From an uncultured Dehalococcoidia bacterium (lineage in GTDB: Bacteria > Chloroflexota > Dehalococcoidia > Lucifugimonadales > GCA-2712585): a stretch of 64,000 nt of DNA. A model generated the notes under the pieces. It saw nothing but the letters and a program-made list of their open reading frames with translations, did not search any database and had not been told where the DNA came from. The stretch is from NCBI GenBank assembly GCA_958295715.1, contig OY282371.1:1-64000 (forward strand). Reading direction: 5' to 3'. Made by a program: the position numbers and the translations under genes. Within the stretch, counting starts at the first letter, position 1. Every line of letters starts with the position of its first letter. This document shows positions 54,859 through 63,504 of the stretch, one piece after another.

Positions 54859-55230
54859 TCACGCCTTAACAACGGGCTGCTTCCGCTTCCTGCCGCTCGT
54901 CTTCGCTCTGGCGGCGGCGGATTGGCGGGCGTCCGGAAGCTGGCCGAATGAAAGCCGGAATCCCAAGGCCCTGGCGATACGCAGCACTGGAGCGAAGCCG
55001 GGCCGGGCTTCGCCAGCGAAGGACTTGTACAACATCGTGCGGCTTATGCCCGCTTCCTTGGCCAAGTCGCTCATGTTGACGTTGCGAGAACGGGCGATGT
55101 CTCGCAGGGCAATCAGCACAAGGCGCCCGTCGCCGGCGTCCTCCTTGGCGCAGCCGTCCAGGTAAAGCCGTTCATCCTCCAGGTTGGGCAGATAGGGCTG
55201 CCATTGCGTAACCGTTTCTTCTTCGTTCAC
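54859..55230 (-). CDS. Orphan addiction-module antidote-like HTH protein
   Basis: A 123-residue XRE-type protein. The central IALRDIARSRNVNMSDLAKEAG and ISRTMLYKSF segments (helix-turn-helix at about 54-73) match putative addiction-module antidotes related to HigA. The last 25 residues are a basic tail (TSGRKRKQP). Start GTG 55230, ribosome site GGAGGGG. The usual partner, a RelE/HigB-type toxin, is not found within 300 nt on either side, so it is an orphan or a re-purposed regulator. AT-leaning upstream region with TTGCAA-N16-AATAAT. Confidence 0.75.
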   Translation of the reverse strand: MNEEETVTQWQPYLPNLEDERLYLDGCAKEDAGDGRLVLIALRDIARSRNVNMSDLAKEAGISRTMLYKSFAGEARPGFAPVLRIARALGFRLSFGQLPDARQSAAARAKTSGRKRKQPVVKA

Positions 55231-55392
55231 GCTACCCCTCCTGGGTGATATCCTGAATTGTGCATTATTGATGACAGTGTGTAAATTGCAGACAGGGGTG
55301 GGAACACGCCTCTCTCCCCTACCCCCGCCCGGGTTGTCATTCGGCGGCGGGCTACATATAATGAACCCACCAACCGAGGAGCGTCAGCAGTT

Positions 55393-55905
55393 ATGGAGCA
55401 TGGCCAAGCTGAAGCGGTGCTACACCCCCACGCCATCATTTCCCAGCTAAAGAAGAACGGCGTCACCCACGTTGTCTGGCTTCCGGACAGCGAGACCAAC
55501 TTCATGTACCAGCAGTTGATGGAAGACCCCGCCTTGGAACTGATACCGGTGGCGCGGGAGGGCGAGACCATGGCCATAGCCGCCGGGCTTTGGGTTGGGG
55601 GGAAGCGTCCGGTGGCCCTGATACAGAACACGGGTATCTTCGAGTCCGGCGACTCCATCAGAGGGCTGGGGCTGGACGTCAACCAGCCTCTGGTTATGCT
55701 GGTGGGCTACCGGGGTTGGGACCGCCACGGCGTCAGCCGCGACTCGGCGGCCAAGTTCACCGAGCACATCATCCACGCCTGGGGCATAAACTACTACCTT
55801 GTGGAAACCGACGAGGACGCCTCCCGCATCTCCCTAGCCGTTGAGGAGGCCGAGAGGACATCCAAGCCGGTGGCCGTCCTGGTGGGCACCGAGTTCGGCG
55901 CGTGA
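55393..55905 (+). CDS. TPP enzyme subunit, sulfopyruvate decarboxylase alpha-like
   Basis: A 170-residue PYR-domain protein of thiamine-diphosphate enzymes. VTHVVWLPDSETNFMYQ near 24-40, the REGETMAIAAGLWVGGKRP segment near 55-73 with the catalytic Glu, and QNTGIFESGDSIRGLG near 77 are features of the ComD / phosphonopyruvate decarboxylase type. Split N-terminal subunit: the TPP-binding half is encoded 15 nt downstream. Substrate could be sulfopyruvate, phosphonopyruvate or another 2-oxo acid. ATG 55393 with GGAG upstream. Confidence 0.82.
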   Translation: MEHGQAEAVLHPHAIISQLKKNGVTHVVWLPDSETNFMYQQLMEDPALELIPVAREGETMAIAAGLWVGGKRPVALIQNTGIFESGDSIRGLGLDVNQPLVMLVGYRGWDRHGVSRDSAAKFTEHIIHAWGINYYLVETDEDASRISLAVEEAERTSKPVAVLVGTEFGA

Positions 55906-55920
55906 GGAGGAAGGCCCGCC

Positions 55921-56508
55921 GTGATTAGCAATCTGGACGCCTGCCGGGTTATCGAGAAGAGCCGCGGCGACGCTCTAGTTGTGACCACCATGGGCGCGGG
56001 CAACCCGCGTTTCGGGTGGCCGGTGGTGAGCCAAAACCAGAGCCTAGACGTGCCGGTGGGCGGGGCCATGGGCAAGGCGTCGTCCTTCGCGTTGGGGCTG
56101 GCCCTGGCTCAACCCGGGCGCAGGGTCATAATCCTAGACGGTGACGGCAGCCTGGTGATGAACCTTGGGACGCTTACCACCATCAGCGAGCGTTCCCCTT
56201 CCAACCTGTACCACTTCGTCTTTGAAAACGGCTGCTACGCCGTGACGGGGGGGCAGCCCATTCCAGCCGAGGGCAAGGTGAACTTCAAGGAGATGGCCTC
56301 CGGCGCGGGCTACGCCGCCGCCTACGAGTTTGATGACCTTGAGGACCTGGCCTCCAACCTGGGGCGGATACTCGACGGCGATGGCCCGGCCCTAATCAAT
56401 TTGAAGATAACCCCCGAGATTGAGAACGTGCCCATTCACCTGCGGGAGCGGCCCAAGAGGACCACCCGCTCGGCCGTCCAGGAAGTCCGAAAAGCCCTGG
56501 CGGGTTAG
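55921..56508 (+). CDS. TPP enzyme subunit, sulfopyruvate decarboxylase beta-like
   Basis: A 195-residue PP-domain subunit. The TPP/Mg motif is GDGS at 74-77, then FENGCY near 101-106, standing in for the distal Asn of the motif. GGAMGKASSFALGLALAQP near 47-65 is the usual segment before it. The start is GTG 55921 after AGGAGGAAGG. Together with the previous gene it makes a full decarboxylase. It is followed by a small membrane gene and a diverged duplicate of itself. Confidence 0.85.
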   Translation: MISNLDACRVIEKSRGDALVVTTMGAGNPRFGWPVVSQNQSLDVPVGGAMGKASSFALGLALAQPGRRVIILDGDGSLVMNLGTLTTISERSPSNLYHFVFENGCYAVTGGQPIPAEGKVNFKEMASGAGYAAAYEFDDLEDLASNLGRILDGDGPALINLKITPEIENVPIHLRERPKRTTRSAVQEVRKALAG

Positions 56509-56552
56509 GGCCGCCGCCCTCCTTCTCCCTTGGACAAGGCCACCCACCGGTT

Positions 56553-56747
56553 ATGCTGAAACGGTTGCTATACTCCGCCCTGGCGCCCCTGTTGGGACTG
56601 GCCGTTCTCATGGGCGGCTTCTACCTGCTCTACCTGGCCTTCCTCCAGTCCAAGGCCCTGTGGGGCGTGGCGGGCGGCGGGCTTGTCCTCCTTGGCGCGT
56701 GGCTCGTCGCCAAGGCGCGAGAGACCAGGGCGGGCGCGGGGCCTTGA
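56553..56747 (+). CDS. Small two-helix membrane protein
   Basis: A 64-residue protein with two hydrophobic helices (about 5-30 and 36-53) and a basic C-terminus. No known family. Its stop overlaps the next start as TTGA, which argues that it is translated together with the degenerate TPP subunit. Conceivably it anchors or transports for the enzyme; no evidence beyond linkage. Confidence 0.6.
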   Translation: MLKRLLYSALAPLLGLAVLMGGFYLLYLAFLQSKALWGVAGGGLVLLGAWLVAKARETRAGAGP

Positions 56748-57316
56748 TACCCGCTTCGGAGGCCGCCAGGGTGATAAACCGCCACCGGCGGCAGGCCGTG
56801 GTGGTGTCTGCCTCAAGGCCTCTGCGGGAGTGGAGCGCGGTTTCCGGGCGGCGGGACTTGGACGTGGATATGCTGGACTGCCAGGACAAGGCCGCCGACG
56901 TGGCTTTAGGCATCGCGCTGGCGGCCCCCGACCGCAGGACGCTGGCCCTTGACAGCGACGCCGCCCTGCGCACGAACCCCGGGGCGTTGGCGACCATCGG
57001 CGCGGCTGCCCCCGCCAACCTGGTCCACTTTCTGTTTGAGGATGGCGGCCACGGCTCCACGGGAGGAACGCCGGTCGCGGGGCTGGGGGCCATGGACTTC
57101 GTATCCCTGGCCCGCGACTCAGGCTACGCCTTGGCTCTGCGCTTCGACGACCTGGAGGACTTGGCCATCTCCTTGGAGGAGGTCCTGGCGCGCCCTGGCC
57201 CCATCTTCATTGCCCTGCGGACCCTCCACGGCCCCGACCTGCCGCCCTACCCCGCCCGGACGATGGCTCAGTCCATGGCGCAGGCGCGGGCGGCGTTGGC
57301 GGCCACGTCCGCATAA
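56744..57316 (+). CDS. Degenerate TPP-enzyme subunit (paralog of 55921-56508)
   Basis: A 190-residue paralog of the TPP beta subunit: same order of segments (LGIALAAPDRRTLALD, then NLVHFLFEDGGHGSTGGTP, then RFDDLEDLAISLEEVL), but the TPP motif GDGS is replaced by DSDA at 70-73 and the equivalent Asn by Asp. It thus probably cannot bind TPP-Mg and may be regulatory or structural, or a decaying copy. It starts at TTG 56744 overlapping the membrane gene stop. Length and frame are intact, so it is not an obvious pseudogene. Confidence 0.75.
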   Translation: MIPASEAARVINRHRRQAVVVSASRPLREWSAVSGRRDLDVDMLDCQDKAADVALGIALAAPDRRTLALDSDAALRTNPGALATIGAAAPANLVHFLFEDGGHGSTGGTPVAGLGAMDFVSLARDSGYALALRFDDLEDLAISLEEVLARPGPIFIALRTLHGPDLPPYPARTMAQSMAQARAALAATSA

Positions 57317-57344
57317 TCCGGATCTCATTCCGGCGGTGAATAGG

Positions 57345-58082
57345 ATGTCCACGTCTTCAATAGAGGCTTTTATCGAACGCCGGTGGGCAGACGCTAAAGT
57401 GGAGCTAGAGAGGCTGGACCCTGACTTCGTCAGTAGACTTGTTTCAACAGACCGGATTGAAAAGATGGGGTTAATTCCACCCGCGTCTGTTGACCTGAGG
57501 CGCAGCCCTGCCCGTAGACTTTCCAAGAAGTGGCATCGTTTGTTGGAATCGTGCGACGAACTTAACATTGAAGAATCTGTTTTGTGGGTGTCGTCAGACT
57601 ATCTGAAGCCGGACGCCAACAGAGGCATATCGGAAGTTGAGGCGGGAAGGCGGGCAGACTATCACATCCGCTCCTGGTTCATTCACATAAACAACTTAAT
57701 CGAACGAGTCGGCGACGTGGTCCGCAAGACGGCGAATGTGTACGTGGCAGACGATAAAGAGCGCAAGGAGTTAGTTAGCCGGTACAAGGAACGCGTGGAA
57801 GAGATTGCGAGGGAAATAAGGCAGGAGAGAAATCAATACGCCCACGGAAGCGCTAGTAATGCAGCGAGAGAGATGACCGAGAAAGGGCTTTGGGAACTTG
57901 TAGTAGCGCTGGGGGATATTCCCATCAAATATCACGTGGAGGGAGTTTACCCGTACTTAGCACACCATCTGATGTCCGGCATGTATGCTGGCTCTCTGGG
58001 CAAAATAACTGAGAAAATGTGTGAAGACCTTGGGGCTATTCTTCTAGAATTAGAGGCGGATGTCCGTAAGCTCTCCTCCTAG
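57345..58082 (+). CDS. HEPN-like hypothetical protein
   Basis: A 245-residue largely helical protein without a family I recognise. Residues 105-170 form long helices ending in RNQYAH at 162-167, an R-x4-H motif as in the RNase site of HEPN domains, after a charged helix (KERVEEIAREIRQE). Codon use and base composition are more AT-rich than its neighbours, suggesting transfer. No MNT nucleotidyltransferase or other partner gene is adjacent. ATG 57345 has only a weak ribosome site. Possible roles: toxin, abortive-infection effector, or RNA-binding protein. Confidence 0.65.
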   Translation: MSTSSIEAFIERRWADAKVELERLDPDFVSRLVSTDRIEKMGLIPPASVDLRRSPARRLSKKWHRLLESCDELNIEESVLWVSSDYLKPDANRGISEVEAGRRADYHIRSWFIHINNLIERVGDVVRKTANVYVADDKERKELVSRYKERVEEIAREIRQERNQYAHGSASNAAREMTEKGLWELVVALGDIPIKYHVEGVYPYLAHHLMSGMYAGSLGKITEKMCEDLGAILLELEADVRKLSS

Positions 58083-58214
58083 CCCAACACGGGGCCTTTG
58101 CGCAACTCCTCGTGAAAGACGATATGGGGGGAGAGGGATTCAGTCCACGTTAAGCTAAATTCCGGGGGGATGGATTCCCGCCCCCTTTCGCCCTTCCCGC
58201 TCCCCCTTTCCGCC

Positions 58215-58366
58215 CTTCCCGCGCAGGCGGGAATCCATCTTTCCCGATTCGCTTCCAACGCCACCCCGCTCACTTGACAGAGCGGCAGATTGGCGCGAGG
58301 GCATGATGAGCGACACACTCGCCGTTTAGGGTCGGGGTCTTCCTGGATTCCCGCCTGCGCGGGAAT
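58215..58366. repeat. dRS3-like palindrome cluster 6
   Basis: The 58083-58456 gap has no gene. It holds a CTTCCC-variant palindrome at 58215-58234 and a perfect one at 58347-58366, plus half copies near 58170. A truncated inner module precedes the second. Confidence 0.8.
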
Positions 58367-58456
58367 GACGGATGGGGGGCGCGGGTGGTCTTAGCAGCCC
58401 AAGAGGGCATGTTCTGGCCTCACGACGACCATGGCCCAGGCGCTGGCGGTTGAGGG

Positions 58457-58912
58457 CTAGGGCGCAGGCTCCACGGCCACGGGATCTTCCACTCGGAGGC
58501 TGCCGCCCCGGACTACCCTGGTCAGCACGCCCCTTTTGCCGTCAAGGGTCTCCCGCAACCCCGGCCGTAGCTCGTCCATGCGGGAGCACGGCTCGCACAA
58601 CTCCGTAACCTCCAGAATCACCTCCGCGCCGGCGCGTATCCGCTGCCCGGCGGTCAGGTGGTGAATGGGCAGGCCCGAAATGGTCACGTTCTCCCGAATG
58701 GAGCCGGGCTTTAGGCCCAGGGAGTCCAGTATCTCCTTCTCCATGACGAGGACCTGGCGGTGGCTTCGCGGGTTGGCGTGGCGGTCACCCTCCAGACCCA
58801 CGTCCGTCAGGGCCGTGACCGTCTGCCGCGAGTCCATGGGGCTGCGGTGTCCGACGCACAGGTACAGCGACTCGACTCTTCCATTAGATTTCTTGGTGGA
58901 TTCCTTGGGCAT
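58457..58912 (-). CDS. MOSC-domain protein
   Basis: A 151-residue stand-alone MOSC domain. GLEGDRHANPRSHRQVLVME near 39-58 and ENVTISGLPIHHLTAGQRIRAG near 74-95 and ELCEPCSRM near 103-111 are typical; the conserved Cys for molybdenum-cofactor or sulfur transfer is in the CEPC segment. MOSC proteins bind or carry sulfur to metal cofactors. ATG 58912; 11 nt separate it from the EF-G-like gene upstream on the same strand, so the two may be cotranscribed. Confidence 0.88.
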   Translation of the reverse strand: MPKESTKKSNGRVESLYLCVGHRSPMDSRQTVTALTDVGLEGDRHANPRSHRQVLVMEKEILDSLGLKPGSIRENVTISGLPIHHLTAGQRIRAGAEVILEVTELCEPCSRMDELRPGLRETLDGKRGVLTRVVRGGSLRVEDPVAVEPAP

Positions 58913-58923
58913 GGCGACCTCCT

Positions 58924-60975
58924 CTAAGCCTTGGCCTCTTCCCGTTCCCGCCTAGTCTCCTCTATCACCTTCTGCCCCACCACCGGAGGGACGCCCTCGT
59001 AGTGGCTGAACTCCATGGTGAAGGCGGCCCGCCCCTGGGTGAGGGAGCGGAGGTCCGTGGAGTAGCGCAGCGTCTCGGCCTGGGGCACGTCGGCCTCTAT
59101 AACCGTTGAGCTGCCCAGGGGAATCATGCCGATAATGCGGCCCCGGCGTCCGTTGAGGTCGCCGATGACGTCCCCCGTAAAGCTGTCCGGCGCCGTGATG
59201 GCCAGCTTCATAATGGGTTCCAAAAGCATGGGCCTGCCGTCGCTCATTCCCTTGCGGAAGGCGTAGGAGCTTGCTATCTCGAAGGAGATGCCGGAGGAGT
59301 CTACGTCGTGATAGCTGCCATCGTAGAGGACGGCCCTCACGTCGACCACCGGGTATCCGGCCAAGGCGCCCTGGCTCATGGCCTTGACGACGCCCTTCTC
59401 AACGGAGGAGATGTACTCCCTGGGCACCGAGCCGCCCACCACCTCGCTGCCGAACTCAAAGCCGGAGTCCCGGTCCCGCGGCTCAAGGCGAAGGAGCACG
59501 TGGCCGTACTGCCCGTGTCCCCCCGTTTGCTTCTTGTGCTTGTATTCGGCCCGGGAGACGGCGGTTATGGTCTCTCGGTAGGGCACCTTGGGGAGTTGCA
59601 GCGTGAGTTCAGCGCCGAACTTGCGCTTGATTTTGCTTATGGTGGTCTCTAGGTGAACGTCGCCCATGCCCGCCAGAAGGGTCTCGTTGGTGGAAGGTTC
59701 CCTGGACAGCTTCAGGCTCGGGTCCTCCTCTACGATGCGCGTTAGGGAGGAGGACATCTTGTCCAGGTCGGCCTTTGACTTGGGCGAGACGGCCATGACG
59801 TAGTGGCCCACGGGGTAGGCGATGGGGTCCAGAAGGATGGGGTTGTCGCGGTGGCACAGGGTGTCGCCGGTGGTGGCGGCGCTGAGCTTGGCCACGGCCC
59901 CCATGTCTCCCGGCCCCACCTCGGCGGTGGCCTCCTGGTTCTTCCCACAGAGGAAGTAGACCTGGCCGATGCGCTCCGACTGCTCCTGATTGGCGTCCCA
60001 GACCTCGGAGTTGGCCTTGAAGACGCCGCCGTAGACCCTGAACAGCGACAGCTTCCCCACGAAGGGGTCGGCGGCGGTCTTGAAGACGAGGGCCGCCAGG
60101 GGAGCGTCCGGCGACTGGGCCACCGGGGTCTTCTCCCCGCCGGCGGGGGCCGCGCCCATCACCTCCGGCGAGCTCAGGGGGGAGGGCAGGTAGCTGATTA
60201 CCGCCGACTGCAATTCGGCGACGCCCAGGTTGCCGGTGGAGGAGGCGGCCATGACGGGGGCTATCTCGCCGGCCAAGACCGCCTTCTTCAGGCTCCGTCG
60301 CATCTCCTCGGCGGTGAACTCCTCGCCCTCAAGGTACTTGGTGGCGAGGTCGTCGTCGCTTTCGGCTATGGACTCGATGAGCCGCTCCCGCGCCGCGGCG
60401 ACCTCCGCTTCCATCCCCGGCGGGGCCTCGGCTGAGAGGTCAAGCAGGTCGACGACGCCCTTGAACCCCTGGGCCTCGCCGATGGGCAGGTTGAGGGGGA
60501 CGCACCGGCGTCCAAAGGCCGACTGGATGCTGTCTAGGGTGCGCTGGAATTCGGCGTTCTCCCTATCCATCTTGTTGACGAGTATTATCCTGGGCAGATT
60601 CGCTTCCTCGCACGTGGCCCAGGACTGCTCCGTTCCCACCTCAACGCTGGCTATGGCGCTGACGAGGATGACCGCCCCTTCCACAACCCGCAGGGATGAT
60701 ATCGCCTCGCCGCGGAAGTCGTCGTATCCTGGGGTGTCAAGGAAGTTCACCTTGTGGCCGTCGGAGAGGCAGGGCGCGAGGGAGGTCTGAACGCTGGAGG
60801 CCCGCCGTATCTCCTCGGCCTCGTAGTCGGATGCGGTGTTGCCGTTCTCCACCGCGCCCATGCGGTTAATTACCTTGGCGTTGAACAGGAGGGCCTCCGT
60901 CAAGCTGGTCTTCCCGGAGCCGCTGTGGGAGAGGAGGGCCACGTTTCGGATTTTGCTAACGTCTATTGGGGCCAT
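58924..60975 (-). CDS. Elongation factor G-like GTPase
   Basis: A 683-residue translational GTPase with EF-G domain order. P-loop HSGSGKTS (17-24) instead of the GHxDAGKT of true EF-G, DTPGYDD (80-86) in G3, NKMD (134-137) in G4. Domain II starts near 290 and domains III-V follow, with GGHGQYGHV near 470-478 and GDVIGDLNGRRGRI near 600. The non-canonical P-loop is seen in EF-G-2-like proteins of unclear function. The main EF-G is expected elsewhere. Resistance or back-translocation roles are not indicated by the context. Confidence 0.9.
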   Translation of the reverse strand: MAPIDVSKIRNVALLSHSGSGKTSLTEALLFNAKVINRMGAVENGNTASDYEAEEIRRASSVQTSLAPCLSDGHKVNFLDTPGYDDFRGEAISSLRVVEGAVILVSAIASVEVGTEQSWATCEEANLPRIILVNKMDRENAEFQRTLDSIQSAFGRRCVPLNLPIGEAQGFKGVVDLLDLSAEAPPGMEAEVAAARERLIESIAESDDDLATKYLEGEEFTAEEMRRSLKKAVLAGEIAPVMAASSTGNLGVAELQSAVISYLPSPLSSPEVMGAAPAGGEKTPVAQSPDAPLAALVFKTAADPFVGKLSLFRVYGGVFKANSEVWDANQEQSERIGQVYFLCGKNQEATAEVGPGDMGAVAKLSAATTGDTLCHRDNPILLDPIAYPVGHYVMAVSPKSKADLDKMSSSLTRIVEEDPSLKLSREPSTNETLLAGMGDVHLETTISKIKRKFGAELTLQLPKVPYRETITAVSRAEYKHKKQTGGHGQYGHVLLRLEPRDRDSGFEFGSEVVGGSVPREYISSVEKGVVKAMSQGALAGYPVVDVRAVLYDGSYHDVDSSGISFEIASSYAFRKGMSDGRPMLLEPIMKLAITAPDSFTGDVIGDLNGRRGRIIGMIPLGSSTVIEADVPQAETLRYSTDLRSLTQGRAAFTMEFSHYEGVPPVVGQKVIEETRREREEAKA

Positions 60976-61132
60976 GTGAGCGTCACCTCAGATAATCGGT
61001 GATGGGGTTGAAAGCGGTAAAGGGCCATTGTATGCAAAAGGGGCGGCTCTCGCAACGGGCGCCCCGCGTTCCCGCGCTGTTCCACCCACGCCGTCAAAGG
61101 GTTAAAGTTAAGTTAAATCGTAGTAACGAGTA

Positions 61133-62347
61133 ATGAAGAGAACCATCCTCTCAGTCGTCCTAGCCCTGGCGGTCCTTGCCGCAAGCCAGGGCGGCTTCCA
61201 ACTGTCCTACCTGGAGGGCGCCGCGGCCCCCTACCGGTGGGGGCTGGTGGAGTGGGAGGTGGGAAATTTCCTCAATAAGTGGAGTTACCGGGTTAAGCAG
61301 GCCATGCCGTGGCACAGCCCGCCGGCGAGTGAGGATGGGCTGTTGGAAGGTTACTTCGACCTGAACCGCCGGGTTAACGAACTGGAATGGGAGGCCCTCC
61401 AGCAGGCAGGCGATCCGGGGGCCGGGGAGTCCGCGACGGCTGCGCGCCTTGCCGGCCTCCGGGATGAGCGTTCCCGCATAAAGCCCCAGGCCGAGGAGCG
61501 GCTGGAAGCGGAGATAAGCGCCGTTCTGGCCGAGGAGGGGTTCGTTTCCCGCTTTGGCCTCATCTGGCCCCCGGTGGACGCGGAGTTGGTGAAGCCGCCA
61601 TCGGTTCTGGCCCTGTCGCCCCGGGACGTCATAGAGCGGATTGAGGGCTTTACCCTGCGGCCGGGGTTGGAGCCGGAGGCGCGGGAATACTTGGAGGCGC
61701 GGATTCTGCGGGAAGGGGACCTGTCGGCCCTGGTGGTGGATATTGGCGGCATCGCCACCTATCCCAGCATCGTGACCACCAACGCCAACCTCCAGCAGAC
61801 CCTAGAGATAGCGGCCCACGAGTGGCTTCACCAGTTCTGGTTCTTCCGGCCCTTGGGCTGGAACTACGGGCGGGACGTGGAAATCACGGCTCTGAACGAG
61901 TCGGCGGCAGACCTGGCGGCCCATGAACTGGGCGGCCGGGCCTACGAAGCCATAACCGGGGAGGAGCCGTGGCGTCCGCCGGAGGCGGGGAGTGAGGAGG
62001 CCGCGCCGCCGCCGGCCTTCGACTTCGGCGATGAGATGCGCGAGATCCGGCTGGAAACTGACCGGCTTCTGGCTGAAGGCCGCGTGGATGCGGCTGAGGA
62101 GTACATGGAGGAGCGACGTCAACGGTTTTTGGACAACGGCTACTACATCCGGAAGCTCAACCAGGCCTACTTCGCCTTCTACGGGACCTACGCCGAGCAT
62201 CCCGCATCGGTTAGCCCGGTGAACGACGAGCTGAAGCGGTTCCGCGCCTCACTGCCCACCGTCGGGGCCTTCATTAGAGAGGTGGCCCGGTTCGGCAGCT
62301 ACCAGGAGTTTAAGGAGCATCTGCAAACCCTACCGGCTGACGGCTGA
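61133..62347 (+). CDS. Exported HExxH metallopeptidase
   Basis: A 404-residue protein with an N-terminal hydrophobic segment (about 4-19) that looks like a signal peptide or anchor. The catalytic zinc motif is AHEWLHQF with HEWLH at 229-233, and a downstream NESAAD at 255-260 supplies Glu256 as third ligand, giving a gluzincin-type site. Residues 75-125 are charged and helical, and an insert rich in Pro/Ala/Glu lies near 280-295. No named family recognised. ATG 61133 has no ribosome site of good spacing. Monocistronic between two unrelated genes. Confidence 0.7.
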   Translation: MKRTILSVVLALAVLAASQGGFQLSYLEGAAAPYRWGLVEWEVGNFLNKWSYRVKQAMPWHSPPASEDGLLEGYFDLNRRVNELEWEALQQAGDPGAGESATAARLAGLRDERSRIKPQAEERLEAEISAVLAEEGFVSRFGLIWPPVDAELVKPPSVLALSPRDVIERIEGFTLRPGLEPEAREYLEARILREGDLSALVVDIGGIATYPSIVTTNANLQQTLEIAAHEWLHQFWFFRPLGWNYGRDVEITALNESAADLAAHELGGRAYEAITGEEPWRPPEAGSEEAAPPPAFDFGDEMREIRLETDRLLAEGRVDAAEEYMEERRQRFLDNGYYIRKLNQAYFAFYGTYAEHPASVSPVNDELKRFRASLPTVGAFIREVARFGSYQEFKEHLQTLPADG

Positions 62348-62493
62348 ATGACTGGATAGTGGGACGCGCTCCCCTCCTGGCCCTCCTGTTAAATCCCCAA
62401 GGGAGCCGCTATTATAGAAACCGCAACCCGCTAGAGGCCGGACCCCGCGCCGTGGCGGGGGCGGTTCACACGGATGGAGGACAAGGGCGGCAA

Positions 62494-63420
62494 GTGAAGT
62501 ATCGCATCCTGCCACGAACGGACCTGGAGCTTTCCGAGGTGGGGTTTGACCTCTGGACCGTCGTCAACCGCAGGTTGGAGACGATGGATGAGCGGGATGG
62601 GGTTAGGCTCCTGCGCGAGGCCGTTGAGTTGGGCGTCACCTTTTTCGACACCGCCGACATAGACGGCAAGGGTTACGGCGAGGAGATTCTGGCCAAGGCC
62701 CTTGGCAAGGGGCGGCACGACGCGGTTATAGGCTCCAAGTTCGGCTACGACTTCTATGACGCGCCGCCGGGCCGGAGTTCCTGCCCCCAGAAATTCGATC
62801 CGCCCTTCATCCGGAGGGCCTGCGAGCAGAGCCTCCGCCGTCTGCGCGCCGACTACATAGACCTGTACCAGATTCACGACCCCGGCATGGATACCATTGA
62901 GCGTGACGAGGTCTTTGAGACCCTGGAGGCCCTGGTTAAGGAGGGGAAGATACGCTTCTACGCCATCGCCTTTGGGCCGGGCGCGGGTGGACTTGAAGCG
63001 GGCGAGGCCTCCATGCGCTACAGAGATGTGAAGGCCCTTCAGATACCCTACGGCATTGTGCGGCAGGAACCGGCCCAAAGCCTCTTTCCTATAGCCGCCG
63101 AGAAGGAGATAGGGGTGATAGCCAGGACGCCACGCCCGGTGGAGCCCGGCGGCCCTCCCGGTCTGAAAGCGCAGGCCCTTAGATTCCTGGCCGAGGAGAT
63201 GGGCGGCGGCGAGGCCCAGGGCGACGTAAAGTTTTGCCTGGCCCAGCCCTCCGTGGCTTCGGTTATTCCAATGGTCACGGGGTTGGAGACGCTGAGGGAG
63301 TGCGCCGCGGCGTCAGAGGCCCCGGGCATTTCCGTCGAGGCCCTGGGCAAGTTGGAGGAGCTTTGGCGGGAGGGGTTTGAGGCCACGGCGTCTAGAGGCG
63401 CGGCGACTGGAGGGGGCTAG
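62494..63420 (+). CDS. Aldo/keto reductase family protein
   Basis: A 308-residue AKR-type protein: LPRTDLELSEVGFDLWTVVN at the start, FFDTADIDGKGYGEEILAKAL near 51-71 with the catalytic Asp and Tyr, SKFGYD near 82, LGIDLYQIHDP-type segment (RADYIDLYQIHDP near 120) and a VASVIPMVTGLETL end. It reduces aldehydes or ketones with NADPH or acts as a dehydrogenase; the substrate is not predictable. GTG 62494 is chosen with GGGCGG before it; the earlier frame is unsupported. Confidence 0.87.
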   Translation: MKYRILPRTDLELSEVGFDLWTVVNRRLETMDERDGVRLLREAVELGVTFFDTADIDGKGYGEEILAKALGKGRHDAVIGSKFGYDFYDAPPGRSSCPQKFDPPFIRRACEQSLRRLRADYIDLYQIHDPGMDTIERDEVFETLEALVKEGKIRFYAIAFGPGAGGLEAGEASMRYRDVKALQIPYGIVRQEPAQSLFPIAAEKEIGVIARTPRPVEPGGPPGLKAQALRFLAEEMGGGEAQGDVKFCLAQPSVASVIPMVTGLETLRECAAASEAPGISVEALGKLEELWREGFEATASRGAATGGG

Positions 63421-63504
63421 TTCCCGCCGTAAAACCCAACTTCCGGCCAGTCAAAAGATGCGTCAGTATTGCGATTATCCCCCTTTACAGAGGTTGAAAC
63501 TCTA

